Below, one piece after another: positions 1 through 6,999 of a stretch of DNA of 64,000 nt; the stretch's first letter is position 1; each line of letters opens with the position of its first letter. Under the pieces are notes generated by a model. That model saw only the letters and a program-made list of their open reading frames with translations, was not told the DNA's origin and did not search any database. Where the stretch lies: assembly GCA_020438295.1 (NCBI GenBank), contig JAGQUV010000001.1, positions 34,838-98,837 of the forward strand. Direction: 5' to 3'. The position numbers and the translations under genes are program-made. Source of the DNA: Solirubrobacterales bacterium (lineage in GTDB: Bacteria; Actinomycetota; Thermoleophilia; Solirubrobacterales; 70-9).

Positions 1-225
1 CGGTGACTGCGTGGCCAGCAGGGTTATCAATCCCTGGTGAATTTCGAGGTAGCGACCGTCGATCTGGTCGTCGTCGGCGATCACGAACTCGGCGAGTTCG
101 ATGTCCCTGCCCTCGACCGCCTCCATGGTCCGGTCCAGCGACCCGATCACCAGGTCGAGGCCGTTGAGGGTCTGGGCCTCGAGCCGGTCCAGCTCATCCT
201 GATATTGAATTCGCATTTTCTCCAT
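1..225 (-). CDS. phoU: PhoU-family phosphate regulator, N-terminal part (runs off the left edge)
   Basis: The reverse strand encodes 75 residues beginning MEKMRIQYQDELDRLEAQ and remains open at the window edge. The text matches the first helical repeat of PhoU: R-x-x-Y-x-x-x-L-x-x-L near the start, then a run like ELAEFVIADDDQIDG where the family has the acidic A-x-x-V-I-x-x-D-x-x-I-D signature, ending LLATQSP. PhoU proteins restrain the Pst phosphate transporter and its sensor kinase signalling. The start at 225 was chosen because GAGGAAG lies at a good distance upstream; a second in-frame ATG is at 216. It lies downstream of a PhoB-type regulator on the same strand. Family assignment is fairly sure, but only about a third of the protein is present. 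Confidence 0.8.
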   Translation of the reverse strand, partial: MEKMRIQYQDELDRLEAQTLNGLDLVIGSLDRTMEAVEGRDIELAEFVIADDDQIDGRYLEIHQGLITLLATQSP

Positions 226-350
226 TGCTGCTTCCTCAGGCCCTCCCGGGCCGTATGCCCACGGTAGCGGAATCGGCATCAGGCACGTTCCGCTCCCGTT
301 TCGGGCTGATCGATTTGCGGTGTTCAGATTCCCACCGCCCACCGGGCGAT

Positions 351-390
351 TTGTTACCCAGGTGTGTCGGGCATGTGAAAAACCTGTGAC
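351..390 (-). promoter_or_regulatory. Candidate PHO-box-like operator: four 11-nt direct repeats upstream of phoU
   Basis: On the minus strand, four units begin exactly 11 nt apart (at 390, 379, 368 and 357) with GTCACA, TTCACA, GACACA and GTAACA. An 11-nt direct-repeat period is the hallmark of OmpR/PhoB-family operators: E. coli PhoB, Streptomyces PhoP, mycobacterial PhoP TCACAG repeats, Bacillus PhoP TTAACA-type repeats. The array lies about 125 bp upstream of the phoU start and downstream of the regulator gene. The repeats are directly visible; binding by the neighbouring regulator is inference. Confidence 0.5.
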
Positions 391-445
391 CCCCGGCGGA
401 TACAGAACGCCCGTTTCCGGGACGTTCAGATTGCAGGTAACAGCT

Positions 446-1237
446 CTAGACCGGGACGGAGAGTGTCTCGACACTCGTTGTTTGGGCCCGGTCTGGGCCG
501 CCCTTGTCCGGAGGCTCAGCCTCCGGAATCGGCGTTTCGGCCGCGAATCTGTAGCCAACGCCGAAGTGCGTGTGGATGTAACTGAAACCGGGAGAACGGC
601 GCTCCAGTTTGTGCCGTAGCTTGCGGATGAAGACGTCGACCGAGCGGTCGCCGTGGGCCATCGAGTAGCCCCAGACCTTCTGGTAGATGGTCTCGCGCTC
701 TAGCACCGTGCCTTCGCTCTCGCCCAGCAGCAGGAGCAGCTCGAACTCCCGGCGAGTGAGGTCGAGGCTCTGACCGGCCACGAAAGCCTGGAACTGGTCG
801 GCGCGGATCTCCAGCTCACCGACGACCAGTGGTGCAGCTTCCCCGTTTCCGTGATGCCGGCGCCGCCTGCGTGCCACCGCTTCGATCCTGGCGATCGCTT
901 CCTCCGGATGGCAGGGCTTGTTGATCCAGTCGTCGGCCCCCATCCTCAAGCCGCGTACACGCTGGGACACGGTCGCACCAGAAGTGCAGACGACGACCCC
1001 GAGGTCGGGCATCAGCCCGCAGATCTTCTCGAGATAGGACCAGCCTTCGTCGGCCATGACCCGAAGGTCGACCAGTACCGCGTTGACCTTCATCGAAACC
1101 AGCTCGTCGGGGGGGACGGCCGAGGCCAGGACGCGGTGACGCCAACCGGCCGTGTCCATCCGGTTGACCAGAACCTGCACGAAACTCGAGTCGTTGTCGA
1201 TCACCGCGACCCGCAGCGATGCCCTTTCCTGGTTCAT
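446..1237 (-). CDS. OmpR/PhoB-family response regulator (RegX3/PhoB-like)
   Basis: A 263-residue DNA-binding response regulator. The N-terminal receiver carries the acidic pair D14/D16 (VIDNDSS), phospho-acceptor D57 (VLVDLRV), T85 and K107 (INKP). A C-terminal winged helix-turn-helix of the PhoB type follows, with LTRREFELLLLL, a recognition-helix region RSVDVFIRKLRHKLE and the final hairpin FGVGYRF. A Pro/Asp-rich tail of about 30 residues follows the domain. The ATG at 1237 is preferred; an upstream in-frame TTG at 1258 would add seven residues, and neither has a strong ribosome binding site. The next gene on the strand is phoU, suggesting phosphate sensing, but no partner kinase is visible here. 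OmpR-family membership is sure; the phosphate role is inference. Confidence 0.85.
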   Translation of the reverse strand: MNQERASLRVAVIDNDSSFVQVLVNRMDTAGWRHRVLASAVPPDELVSMKVNAVLVDLRVMADEGWSYLEKICGLMPDLGVVVCTSGATVSQRVRGLRMGADDWINKPCHPEEAIARIEAVARRRRRHHGNGEAAPLVVGELEIRADQFQAFVAGQSLDLTRREFELLLLLGESEGTVLERETIYQKVWGYSMAHGDRSVDVFIRKLRHKLERRSPGFSYIHTHFGVGYRFAAETPIPEAEPPDKGGPDRAQTTSVETLSVPV

Positions 1238-1290
1238 CTGGGAAAAGTGTAGGGACAAATCAGGTCGGAGTGGTTGCCACCGGGCAAATT

Positions 1291-1307
1291 TTCACAAGCC
1301 CTTAACA
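1291..1307. promoter_or_regulatory. Candidate two-unit operator TTCACA-N5-TTAACA between divergent genes
   Basis: TTCACA at 1291-1296 and TTAACA at 1302-1307 on the plus strand are 11 nt apart, the same period and core seen upstream of phoU. The site lies 54 bp upstream of the regulator ATG and about 92 bp upstream of the small membrane protein gene, so it could serve autoregulation, the divergent gene, or both. The sequence is visible; the function is inferred. Confidence 0.4.
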
Positions 1308-1398
1308 AGGTCGCTCCCGCTCTGGCGCTCCTACCGGCTTTTCCCGGAAATGGTCGGGCGGTCGGCTTGCCCGGGACGGTTGCGCTAGATTTCAGTTC

Positions 1399-1656
1399 GT
1401 GATCGTGAATCGTCGAATTGCCGTTCCGGTGGCCGCCACGCTGGCCGCCCTCTCGGCCCTGATTCTCTCTCCCGTGGCGCTCGGCGCCGACGGCGAAGGC
1501 ACCGCCGGGCGGATCGACGACGTGTACATCACCTACTTCTGTTTCGCGGTGATCGCGTTCTTTGCCGTGGTGGTCACCGTGCTCTCGCTGATCCAGGGAC
1601 GACTCGACGCAAAGAAGGAACAGCGCCGGCACGACCTGGACCGGTTCAACTCCTGA
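1399..1656 (+). CDS. Small two-helix membrane protein, function unknown
   Basis: An 85-residue protein starting at GTG. A hydrophobic N-terminal segment (about residues 7-27, signal-anchor or cleavable signal ending LGADGEG) is followed by a second membrane helix (about 40-62, YFCFAVIAFFAVVVTVLSL) and a highly charged cytoplasmic-looking tail (DAKKEQRRHDLDRF). No family is recognised. It is divergent from the response regulator and ends one base before the stop of the convergent deacetylase gene. No clear Shine-Dalgarno precedes the start, and GTG at 1405 is an alternative. Codon use looks normal for the region, so I regard it as a real gene. Confidence 0.6.
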   Translation: MIVNRRIAVPVAATLAALSALILSPVALGADGEGTAGRIDDVYITYFCFAVIAFFAVVVTVLSLIQGRLDAKKEQRRHDLDRFNS

Positions 1657-1657
1657 C

Positions 1658-2728
1658 TCAGCCGAGTTGCCGGTAGGGCCGCTGCGCGGCCACGATCTCT
1701 CGCCGTCGCTCGTCCCAGCCGGGATCGGACCCGCTCAGCCTGGCGCGGCCGGCTTCCGGTTCGTCGAGTTCGGCGGGGTAGTCGCCGAAGCCGGCCAGGA
1801 TCGCCCGGTCGAGCCCGGGCAGGGTGGCCAGGTTGTAGCCACCTTCGTGAACAGCAAGCAGTCCGATCCCCAAGCGCCGGGCCAGCGAGGCCGACCTTGC
1901 GGCCAGCCGGTTGTACCCGGCCGCGGTGATCGCCTCGTCGGAAAGCGGGTCGGCAACGTGGCCATCCTGGCCGGCCGAGACGATCAGCAGTCCGGGATCG
2001 AACGCCTCCAGCGTCGGCTCGACCACGGCGACCATGGCCTCCAGATACTCGCGGTCGCCACAGCCCGGCGGCATCGGCAGGTTGACCGTCGTGCCCTCGC
2101 CTTCCCCGGCACCGGTTTCGACCAGCCAGCCTGTTCCGGGATACAGCGGCCACTGGTGCAGCGAGACCACCATGACCGAGGGGTCGTCCCAGAAGGCGTC
2201 CTGGGTGCCGTTGCCGTGGTGCACGTCCCAGTCCAGGATCGCCACCCGTTCCACCCCGTGGCACTCCTGCGCATAGCGGGCCGCGATCGCTGCGTTGTTG
2301 AACAGGCAGAATCCCATCGCCCGCCCCGGCGTCGCGTGATGTCCCGGCGGGCGGATCAGCGCGAACAGGCTGTCGGGCCGGGAAGCGGAGTCGCCCAGCA
2401 GCGAATCGATCCCGACCAGCGCCCCGCCCGCGGCTCTCAACGCCACCTCGAAGCTGCCGGTGCTGACCGGCGTATCACCGTCGATCCACGACGGGCCGGC
2501 TGCGGACCGGCTCTCGATCAGCTCGAAGTGTTCCGGGGTATGCACGCGGATGATGTCTTCGGGCCGGGCCCGGCGGGACTCGAGCAGGGCGAGCCGTGAC
2601 CATTCGGGCGCCTGGCGGAGATGCTCGAGGACGGCCGGGATCCGCCGGCCGTTCTCGGGGTGGTCGCCGGTGTCATGCTCCGCCTGTTCCGGCAGCAGGA
2701 CGAGTCCGGTCTTGCGGCTATCGGACAT
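1658..2728 (-). CDS. Histone deacetylase/AcuC/acetylpolyamine amidohydrolase-family protein
   Basis: A 356-residue member of the arginase/deacetylase fold family. The hallmarks appear in order: HPENGRRI near the N-terminus, RPPGHHA with the catalytic His pair, GFCLFNNAAIAA, the zinc-ligand stretch LDWDVHHGNGT (Asp and His ligands), SLHQWPLYPGTG, NLPMPPGCGD, the distal zinc Asp in SAGQDGH, and a final HEGGYN. All catalytic residues are present, so an active zinc hydrolase is expected; the substrate (acetyl-lysine, acetylpolyamine or other) cannot be read from the sequence. Its ATG overlaps the stop of the HD gene (TGATG), which implies translational coupling. Length is normal for bacterial class II-type members. 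Confidence 0.9.
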   Translation of the reverse strand: MSDSRKTGLVLLPEQAEHDTGDHPENGRRIPAVLEHLRQAPEWSRLALLESRRARPEDIIRVHTPEHFELIESRSAAGPSWIDGDTPVSTGSFEVALRAAGGALVGIDSLLGDSASRPDSLFALIRPPGHHATPGRAMGFCLFNNAAIAARYAQECHGVERVAILDWDVHHGNGTQDAFWDDPSVMVVSLHQWPLYPGTGWLVETGAGEGEGTTVNLPMPPGCGDREYLEAMVAVVEPTLEAFDPGLLIVSAGQDGHVADPLSDEAITAAGYNRLAARSASLARRLGIGLLAVHEGGYNLATLPGLDRAILAGFGDYPAELDEPEAGRARLSGSDPGWDERRREIVAAQRPYRQLG

Positions 2729-3573
2729 CAGTCCGACAGCCGAAAACCGGACAGCAGCCGCTTTTCGCTCTCGCCCCTGACCTCGGCCACGACTTCCACG
2801 TTCCCGGCCAGCGGCGTGTCGCGGATCTTGGTCGCCAGCAGATCGTCGACCTGGAAGATCCCGGCCGAGTTGTTCAGGTCGATCTCGATCCTGACCGGCC
2901 TGCTTTCGCCGGCCGAGATCCGGACGTTGTCGATCGCCGCGGCCGAGATCGAGTGGATTCCCTCCTGGCCGGCCTCGAGCGGGATACGGGTTCTCCCCTC
3001 GGCCATGTCGAGCGCGTCGGCGACCCGCACGATCCCGGCTTCGACCGTGTACGGCTGGCCGCGACGGCGGTGGCCGATGATCGCGTGCAGAATCTCCGAG
3101 GCGACGATCGAGCGCTCCGGCTCCGGGTAGATGTCTTCCAGCAGGCGGCCCAGTGCGCCGTTGGCCAGGAACAGGCTGTAGGCCTCGTGATCGGCCCGGT
3201 GGATCGACATTCCCACGTCGTGGAGCAGGGCACCGCCGGCGACCACGACCTCGGCGTCGCGCTCACTCATCCCGTGGTCGGTGACCATCGCCGGCCGGAC
3301 CCCGCCTTTGACCAGTAGCCGGGTCAGTCGCAGTGCGATGTTGAGCACGATCTGCATGTGAACCCAGGAATGGTCCGACATCCCGAGCCGCTCGGCGTGG
3401 ACCTGCGCCATGTACCACCAGGCCCGGACCTGATCGTCCCGGTTGATCGCGTCGAGGAAGCTCTCCAGCTTGCGGTTGCCCCGGGTAGGGGCCTTGACCG
3501 AAACCGAGGCGATCGCGGCGCGACCGGTCTGTTCCTGCGGGACGGCCGCCGGTACTTCGCGTTCCTGGCTCAT
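2728..3573 (-). CDS. HD-domain phosphohydrolase, probably the detached HD half of a Ppx/GppA-type enzyme
   Basis: A 281-residue protein, ATG at 3573. The metal-binding HD signature is visible: a His in the helix DHSWVHMQIV, the central LLHDVGM, two His in EILHAIIGHRR, and the distal Asp in RVADALDMAEGR. The C-terminal third is beta-rich (VRISAGESRPVRIEIDL) and may be a regulatory domain. The start overlaps the upstream Ppx-like stop by four bases (ATGA) and the end is coupled to the deacetylase gene. HD domains form the C-terminal part of long bacterial Ppx/GppA enzymes, so a split enzyme is plausible. HD assignment is confident; substrate unknown. Confidence 0.8.
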   Translation of the reverse strand: MSQEREVPAAVPQEQTGRAAIASVSVKAPTRGNRKLESFLDAINRDDQVRAWWYMAQVHAERLGMSDHSWVHMQIVLNIALRLTRLLVKGGVRPAMVTDHGMSERDAEVVVAGGALLHDVGMSIHRADHEAYSLFLANGALGRLLEDIYPEPERSIVASEILHAIIGHRRRGQPYTVEAGIVRVADALDMAEGRTRIPLEAGQEGIHSISAAAIDNVRISAGESRPVRIEIDLNNSAGIFQVDDLLATKIRDTPLAGNVEVVAEVRGESEKRLLSGFRLSD

Positions 3574-4439
3574 CCCGGTCGACGCCCGGCGAACACCCGG
3601 TCGGCCTCGGCCAGCCACCTTCGGCCGGCTACCGGGTCTCCGGCGAGCGGCTCGACCGGCTGCCCGAACGCCTCCGAGAGCGCACCGTGAACGACCATGG
3701 CGGGGATCAGCCCCCGGGCCTCGGCCGGACCGATCCCGAAACGGGCGGCGAGATCTTCGGTACGAAGTTCCCGGATCGACTCGAGCCCCGTCCGGACCTC
3801 GCCCGGCCCGATCCGCGGACCGCACAGGTTCGCTACCTGTTCTGCCCGGGAGGAAACCACAATGGCGCGCTCGCCAGGCGGCGCGATCAGCGTCCCGAGC
3901 GCGCGGGTCGCGCCGGTCAACGCCGCCTCGACCTGGTCCTGCCGTGGCGGATTCGAGAACCTGGCCTTACGCGCGATCGCGGTCGTCCCGACCGGCCTCG
4001 AACCGAACCAGCCCGGTACCCGTCCGGCCGTACCCGACGCGACCTCGACTCCGGCCTCACCGACCCTGGCCACGGTGACCTGTTCGTCATCTCGGGCCTC
4101 GGCCGCGACCGTGGCCCCGAGGAACGCAGCGGCGGCGATCTCGCGCCGGGAGGGGATCCTGATGCTGCCCGATCCGACCGCAGACGAGACCCGGTCGAGC
4201 AAGCGGATCAGGCGGGTTCCCCTTAGCTCGGGTGAGGCGGTCACCTCGATCCCGGACGCCCCCAGGTCCCTCAGCATCTCGACCTCGGCCATCAACAGCG
4301 AGGTCAGGCGCTCGATGTTCTCCTGCCGGGCGGCTATGGCGTGTTCACGGGCGAGCAGCCGCGACGACGTCTCGGTACCCACATCGGCCGCGCTGACCCG
4401 GGTGGAGCGGAGCGATATTTCGATTACCCCCAGAAGCAA
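3570..4439 (-). CDS. Ppx/GppA-like (ASKHA-fold) protein, divergent
   Basis: A 289-residue protein starting at TTG. The N-terminus LLGVIEISLRSTRVSAADV aligns by eye with the phosphate-1 motif of exopolyphosphatase/GppA proteins (usually A-I-D-I-G-T-N-S-x-R). The expected Asp, Gly and Thr are replaced by Glu, Ser and Leu. A later PGWFGSRPVGTTAIARK resembles the segment after the second phosphate motif, and the Ala-rich C-terminal helices resemble the family's end. Catalysis is therefore doubtful; it may be a regulatory or nucleotide-sensing homologue. Family assignment is by pattern only. It heads a coupled operon with the HD and deacetylase genes. The TTG lies within the loop of a hairpin. Confidence 0.55.
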   Translation of the reverse strand: MLLGVIEISLRSTRVSAADVGTETSSRLLAREHAIAARQENIERLTSLLMAEVEMLRDLGASGIEVTASPELRGTRLIRLLDRVSSAVGSGSIRIPSRREIAAAAFLGATVAAEARDDEQVTVARVGEAGVEVASGTAGRVPGWFGSRPVGTTAIARKARFSNPPRQDQVEAALTGATRALGTLIAPPGERAIVVSSRAEQVANLCGPRIGPGEVRTGLESIRELRTEDLAARFGIGPAEARGLIPAMVVHGALSEAFGQPVEPLAGDPVAGRRWLAEADRVFAGRRPG

Positions 4440-4450
4440 GTGGGGGTAAT
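4423..4450. repeat. Perfect 9-bp inverted repeat spanning the TTG start of the Ppx-like gene
   Basis: ATTACCCCC (4423-4431) pairs perfectly with GGGGGTAAT (4442-4450) around a 10-nt loop that contains the TTG start at 4439-4437. No T-run follows on either strand, so this is not a classical terminator. It could be an operator or a translation-controlling hairpin. It lies seven bases from the stop of the upstream Rpf-like gene. Confidence 0.6.
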
Positions 4451-4456
4451 CCTAGA

Positions 4457-5017
4457 TCACTGCCCGCAGACCGGCCACTGGCCGGGCCCGGACTGCGCGT
4501 AGAGGAGCGCCGCCCGGTAGTCCTGTTCGGCCTCCGAGGCCTCGGCCGGATTGCCCTGGCCGCCGACCGCGGCCCAGGTGCTGGTGTGGAACTGGTACTT
4601 GCCGAAGTAGAGGCCGGTCGACGAGACCGCCCGGGGATTCCCGCCGGACTCGCAGCTCGCGATCGCGTTCAGGGTGGCCAGGGAGACGCCGCCCGGCAGA
4701 TCGCTGAACCTCGCCGCCTGCTTCTTCTTTTGGGCCAGACGCCTGGCCCGGGCCTCGGCGACCGCGGCCCGGTGGCGGCGCAGATGGCCCTCCGGATCGA
4801 GCGCGACCGGCCGCAGTCCGGAACCGGGCCTATCCGCCCGGACACCGTCGCGGTCGACCTCGAGACCCGGGGAACCGGCCTTCCCGGAATCCGGGTTCCC
4901 GGCCGGCGCACCGGTCGACCGTGAGATCAGGAGATTCCCGGCGATAATGGCGACGACGATCAGGCCCAGAACCACGCCCGCTGCCAATCGTCCACTTATG
5001 TTCAATGTTTCGATCAT
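4457..5017 (-). CDS. Rpf-like transglycosylase-domain membrane-anchored protein
   Basis: A 186-residue protein with one N-terminal membrane helix (about 10-32, LAAGVVLGLIVVAIIAGNLL), a Pro/Gly/Arg-rich linker, and a C-terminal lysozyme-like domain of about 75 residues. The domain has the Rpf/transglycosylase signature: IASCESGGNP with the catalytic Glu, GLYFGKYQFHTSTW, and the closing YAQSGPGQWPVCGQ with the second conserved Cys. Such domains cleave the glycan backbone of peptidoglycan outside the membrane and are linked to growth resumption in actinobacteria. The gene is divergent from the lipoate ligase-family gene, and the AT-rich gap between them carries a palindrome. Confidence 0.85.
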   Translation of the reverse strand: MIETLNISGRLAAGVVLGLIVVAIIAGNLLISRSTGAPAGNPDSGKAGSPGLEVDRDGVRADRPGSGLRPVALDPEGHLRRHRAAVAEARARRLAQKKKQAARFSDLPGGVSLATLNAIASCESGGNPRAVSSTGLYFGKYQFHTSTWAAVGGQGNPAEASEAEQDYRAALLYAQSGPGQWPVCGQ

Positions 5018-5018
5018 T

Positions 5019-5036
5019 TATTAGCAATTACTAATA
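5019..5036. promoter_or_regulatory. 18-bp palindrome in an AT-rich divergent intergenic region
   Basis: TATTAG (5019-5024) and CTAATA (5031-5036) form a perfect 6-bp inverted repeat with a 6-nt centre (CAATTA). It lies 2 bp upstream of the Rpf-like ATG and 18 bp upstream of the lipoate ligase ATG, in the only clearly AT-rich gap of the neighbourhood. An operator for a dimeric repressor is plausible; the regulator is unknown. Confidence 0.4.
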
Positions 5037-5053
5037 TCACACACATAGAACCT

Positions 5054-5809
5054 ATGCATTCCGAGTTCGAGCTGATACGAGAGGCGTTCCCCGATCGTCC
5101 GGAGGCCGGTCCGGCGCTTTCGCGGATCCTGCTCGACCAGGTCGCCGATGGACGGCGGGCTCCGACGATCAGGCTGAGCCGGCCCGGGCGGGTGGTCGCG
5201 TTCGGCCGGCGGGACACCAGGAGCCGTGGCTACACCAAGGCCGTGGCCGCGGCCAGGAACTGCGGCTTCGCAGCGATGGAACGGCTCGCCGGAGGCCGGG
5301 CCGCGGCCTACTGCGAGGGGACGCTCAGCCTGACCGTGACCACTCCCGACCCCGATCCGGGGAGACGGACAGGGGAGCGTTTCGAATGGGCGGCCGGACT
5401 GCTCCGGCAGGCTCTGGCCGAGCTGGGGATCGACGCCCGCACCGGTGAGGTGCCCGGCGAGTACTGCCCCGGCGCCTACAGCATCAATGCCAGGGGCGAG
5501 ACCAAGCTGGCCGGGATCGGGCAGCGGCTGATCAGCGGTGCCGCACACCTCGGCTTCGTGATCGTCGTATCGGGCGGCGACCGGATCGGGGCGGTGCTGG
5601 AACCGGTATACCGGGCGCTCGAACTCGACTGGAACCCCGAGACGGTCGGGGCGGTCGCCGACGAGCTCCCGGGCACCGGCCTCGAGGACGTGGAAGGAGC
5701 GATCCTCGCCCAATTCGGGCATCGGGCCAGGCTCCGGCCGATCGCCCTCGACCGGGCCACACTCGAAGCGGTGCAGGCCGCCGCGGCCGGGTTCCGCTCG
5801 CCGGGCTGA
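5054..5809 (+). CDS. Lipoate-protein ligase/octanoyltransferase-family protein (BPL/LplA fold)
   Basis: A 251-residue protein of the biotin/lipoate protein ligase fold. Visible landmarks: RLSRPGRVVAFGRRD, the substrate-loop equivalent AGGRAAAYCEGTLSLTV (normally R-R-x-x-G-G-G-A-V-x-H), and GEYCPGAYSI followed by TKLAGIGQR with the conserved Lys of the family. The Cys in EYCPG falls where LipM/LipL-type acyltransferases carry their catalytic Cys. An octanoyl- or lipoyl-transferase is therefore an alternative to an ATP-dependent ligase. The role is lipoylation of 2-oxoacid dehydrogenases or GcvH in the cytoplasm. The ATG lacks a strong ribosome binding site. Confidence 0.75.
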   Translation: MHSEFELIREAFPDRPEAGPALSRILLDQVADGRRAPTIRLSRPGRVVAFGRRDTRSRGYTKAVAAARNCGFAAMERLAGGRAAAYCEGTLSLTVTTPDPDPGRRTGERFEWAAGLLRQALAELGIDARTGEVPGEYCPGAYSINARGETKLAGIGQRLISGAAHLGFVIVVSGGDRIGAVLEPVYRALELDWNPETVGAVADELPGTGLEDVEGAILAQFGHRARLRPIALDRATLEAVQAAAAGFRSPG

Positions 5810-5876
5810 GCGGGGAGCACCGGGGGCGACCATCCCGCGGTCACGGCGGATCGCCGACCGGCGGTAGGGTTGGGCC

Positions 5877-6932
5877 GTGGACACCGACCCCGATCCCGGA
5901 GACCGGCCAACCCGCGATCTGCCCGAGTCCGAGCAGGCCAACGGCGGCCCGGCGGTCGACGACGGGTCGAAGACGCTGGCCGAGCGGCTGGTCTCGGGCG
6001 GGACCCGGGGAGCCCAACGGGTGGCCGGCGCGACCGGGGTCGACCGAGCGGTGGAAAACGCCGTCGAAGACGCTCTGGTGAAGGCGATCGAGAGCGAAGC
6101 GACCGAGCGGGCGATCGCCCGGATCCTCAACGGGCCGGTGATCGAACAGGCCGCACGGGACGCGCTGCAGAGCGAATCGGTGGAAAGGGCGCTGGTCGAG
6201 GCGATCGACAGCGAGATGGTCGACCGGGTCTGGGCCCGCCTGCTGGACAGCGAGGAGACCCAGCGGCTGATCGAGCGGATCGCCGAGTCGCCCGAGGTGA
6301 GGGCGGCGATCGCATCGCAAGGGATCGGGCTGCTCGACGACATCGGTCGTCAGGTCGCAAGGGTGACCCGGATCATCGACTTCATCGGCGAGCGGATCGC
6401 CCGCCGGATCCTGTTCCGCCCCCGGCGCACGACTCCGACCGATCGGGTCGGCCTTTTCACCCGGGCCCTGGGGATCGGCCTCGACGCGCTGATCATCAAC
6501 CTGGTCCTGGTCACGACCGCGGCGCTGCTCGGACTCGTGGCCTCGGTCTTCGGAGCCAGCTTCGCCAGCGCCGGGAACCAGCTGCTCGCCCTGGGGGCCG
6601 CCACCTGGTTCCTGATCTCGTCGCTCTACCTGATCACCTTCTGGGCGCTTTCGGGCCAGACGCCGGGGATGCGCTTCCTCGACATCAGGATCGAGCACCG
6701 GGGCAGCCCGGAGATCGGCATCCGGCTGGCGTTCCGGCGGCTGATCGGGTTCTGGCTGGCCGCGATCCCCTTCTGCCTGGGCTTCCTGGGGGTCCTGGTC
6801 CGGATCGACCGTCGCGGCTTCCACGACCGGCTGGGCAGGACCGCGGTCTTCTACATCGACCCGGCCCGGCCGGACCAGCAGCACGAAGCGGCCGCCACCT
6901 ACGCCGCAGAGATACCGGCCTCACCGGAGTAG
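5877..6932 (+). CDS. RDD-family membrane protein with long charged N-terminal region
   Basis: A 351-residue protein, GTG start. Residues 1-160 are polar and helical, with repeated units around ESEATERAIARIL, QSESVERALVEAI and DSEETQRLIERI. Each has about 20 residues with an acidic start and Arg/Ile end, suggesting a coiled or repeat helix bundle. Residues about 190-335 form an RDD domain: Arg and Asp in RALGIGLDALI, membrane helices, the motif SGQTPGMRFLDIRI and the closing RRGFHDRLGRTAVFY. RDD proteins are often transport- or stress-related, and function here is unknown. It lies 67 bp after the lipoate ligase-family gene and ahead of the large secreted protein. Confidence 0.75.
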   Translation: MDTDPDPGDRPTRDLPESEQANGGPAVDDGSKTLAERLVSGGTRGAQRVAGATGVDRAVENAVEDALVKAIESEATERAIARILNGPVIEQAARDALQSESVERALVEAIDSEMVDRVWARLLDSEETQRLIERIAESPEVRAAIASQGIGLLDDIGRQVARVTRIIDFIGERIARRILFRPRRTTPTDRVGLFTRALGIGLDALIINLVLVTTAALLGLVASVFGASFASAGNQLLALGAATWFLISSLYLITFWALSGQTPGMRFLDIRIEHRGSPEIGIRLAFRRLIGFWLAAIPFCLGFLGVLVRIDRRGFHDRLGRTAVFYIDPARPDQQHEAAATYAAEIPASPE

Positions 6933-6999
6933 CACTGGTAATCTCGGGGCAGGGAAACCGTCGGAAACCGCCACGACGGCCGATCGAGCGGGGAATGGA

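Noticed and set aside
320..432. Repeated GTTCAGATT at 321 and 424
   Set aside because: Two short copies about 100 bp apart without periodicity; likely chance, unlike the 11-nt array between them.
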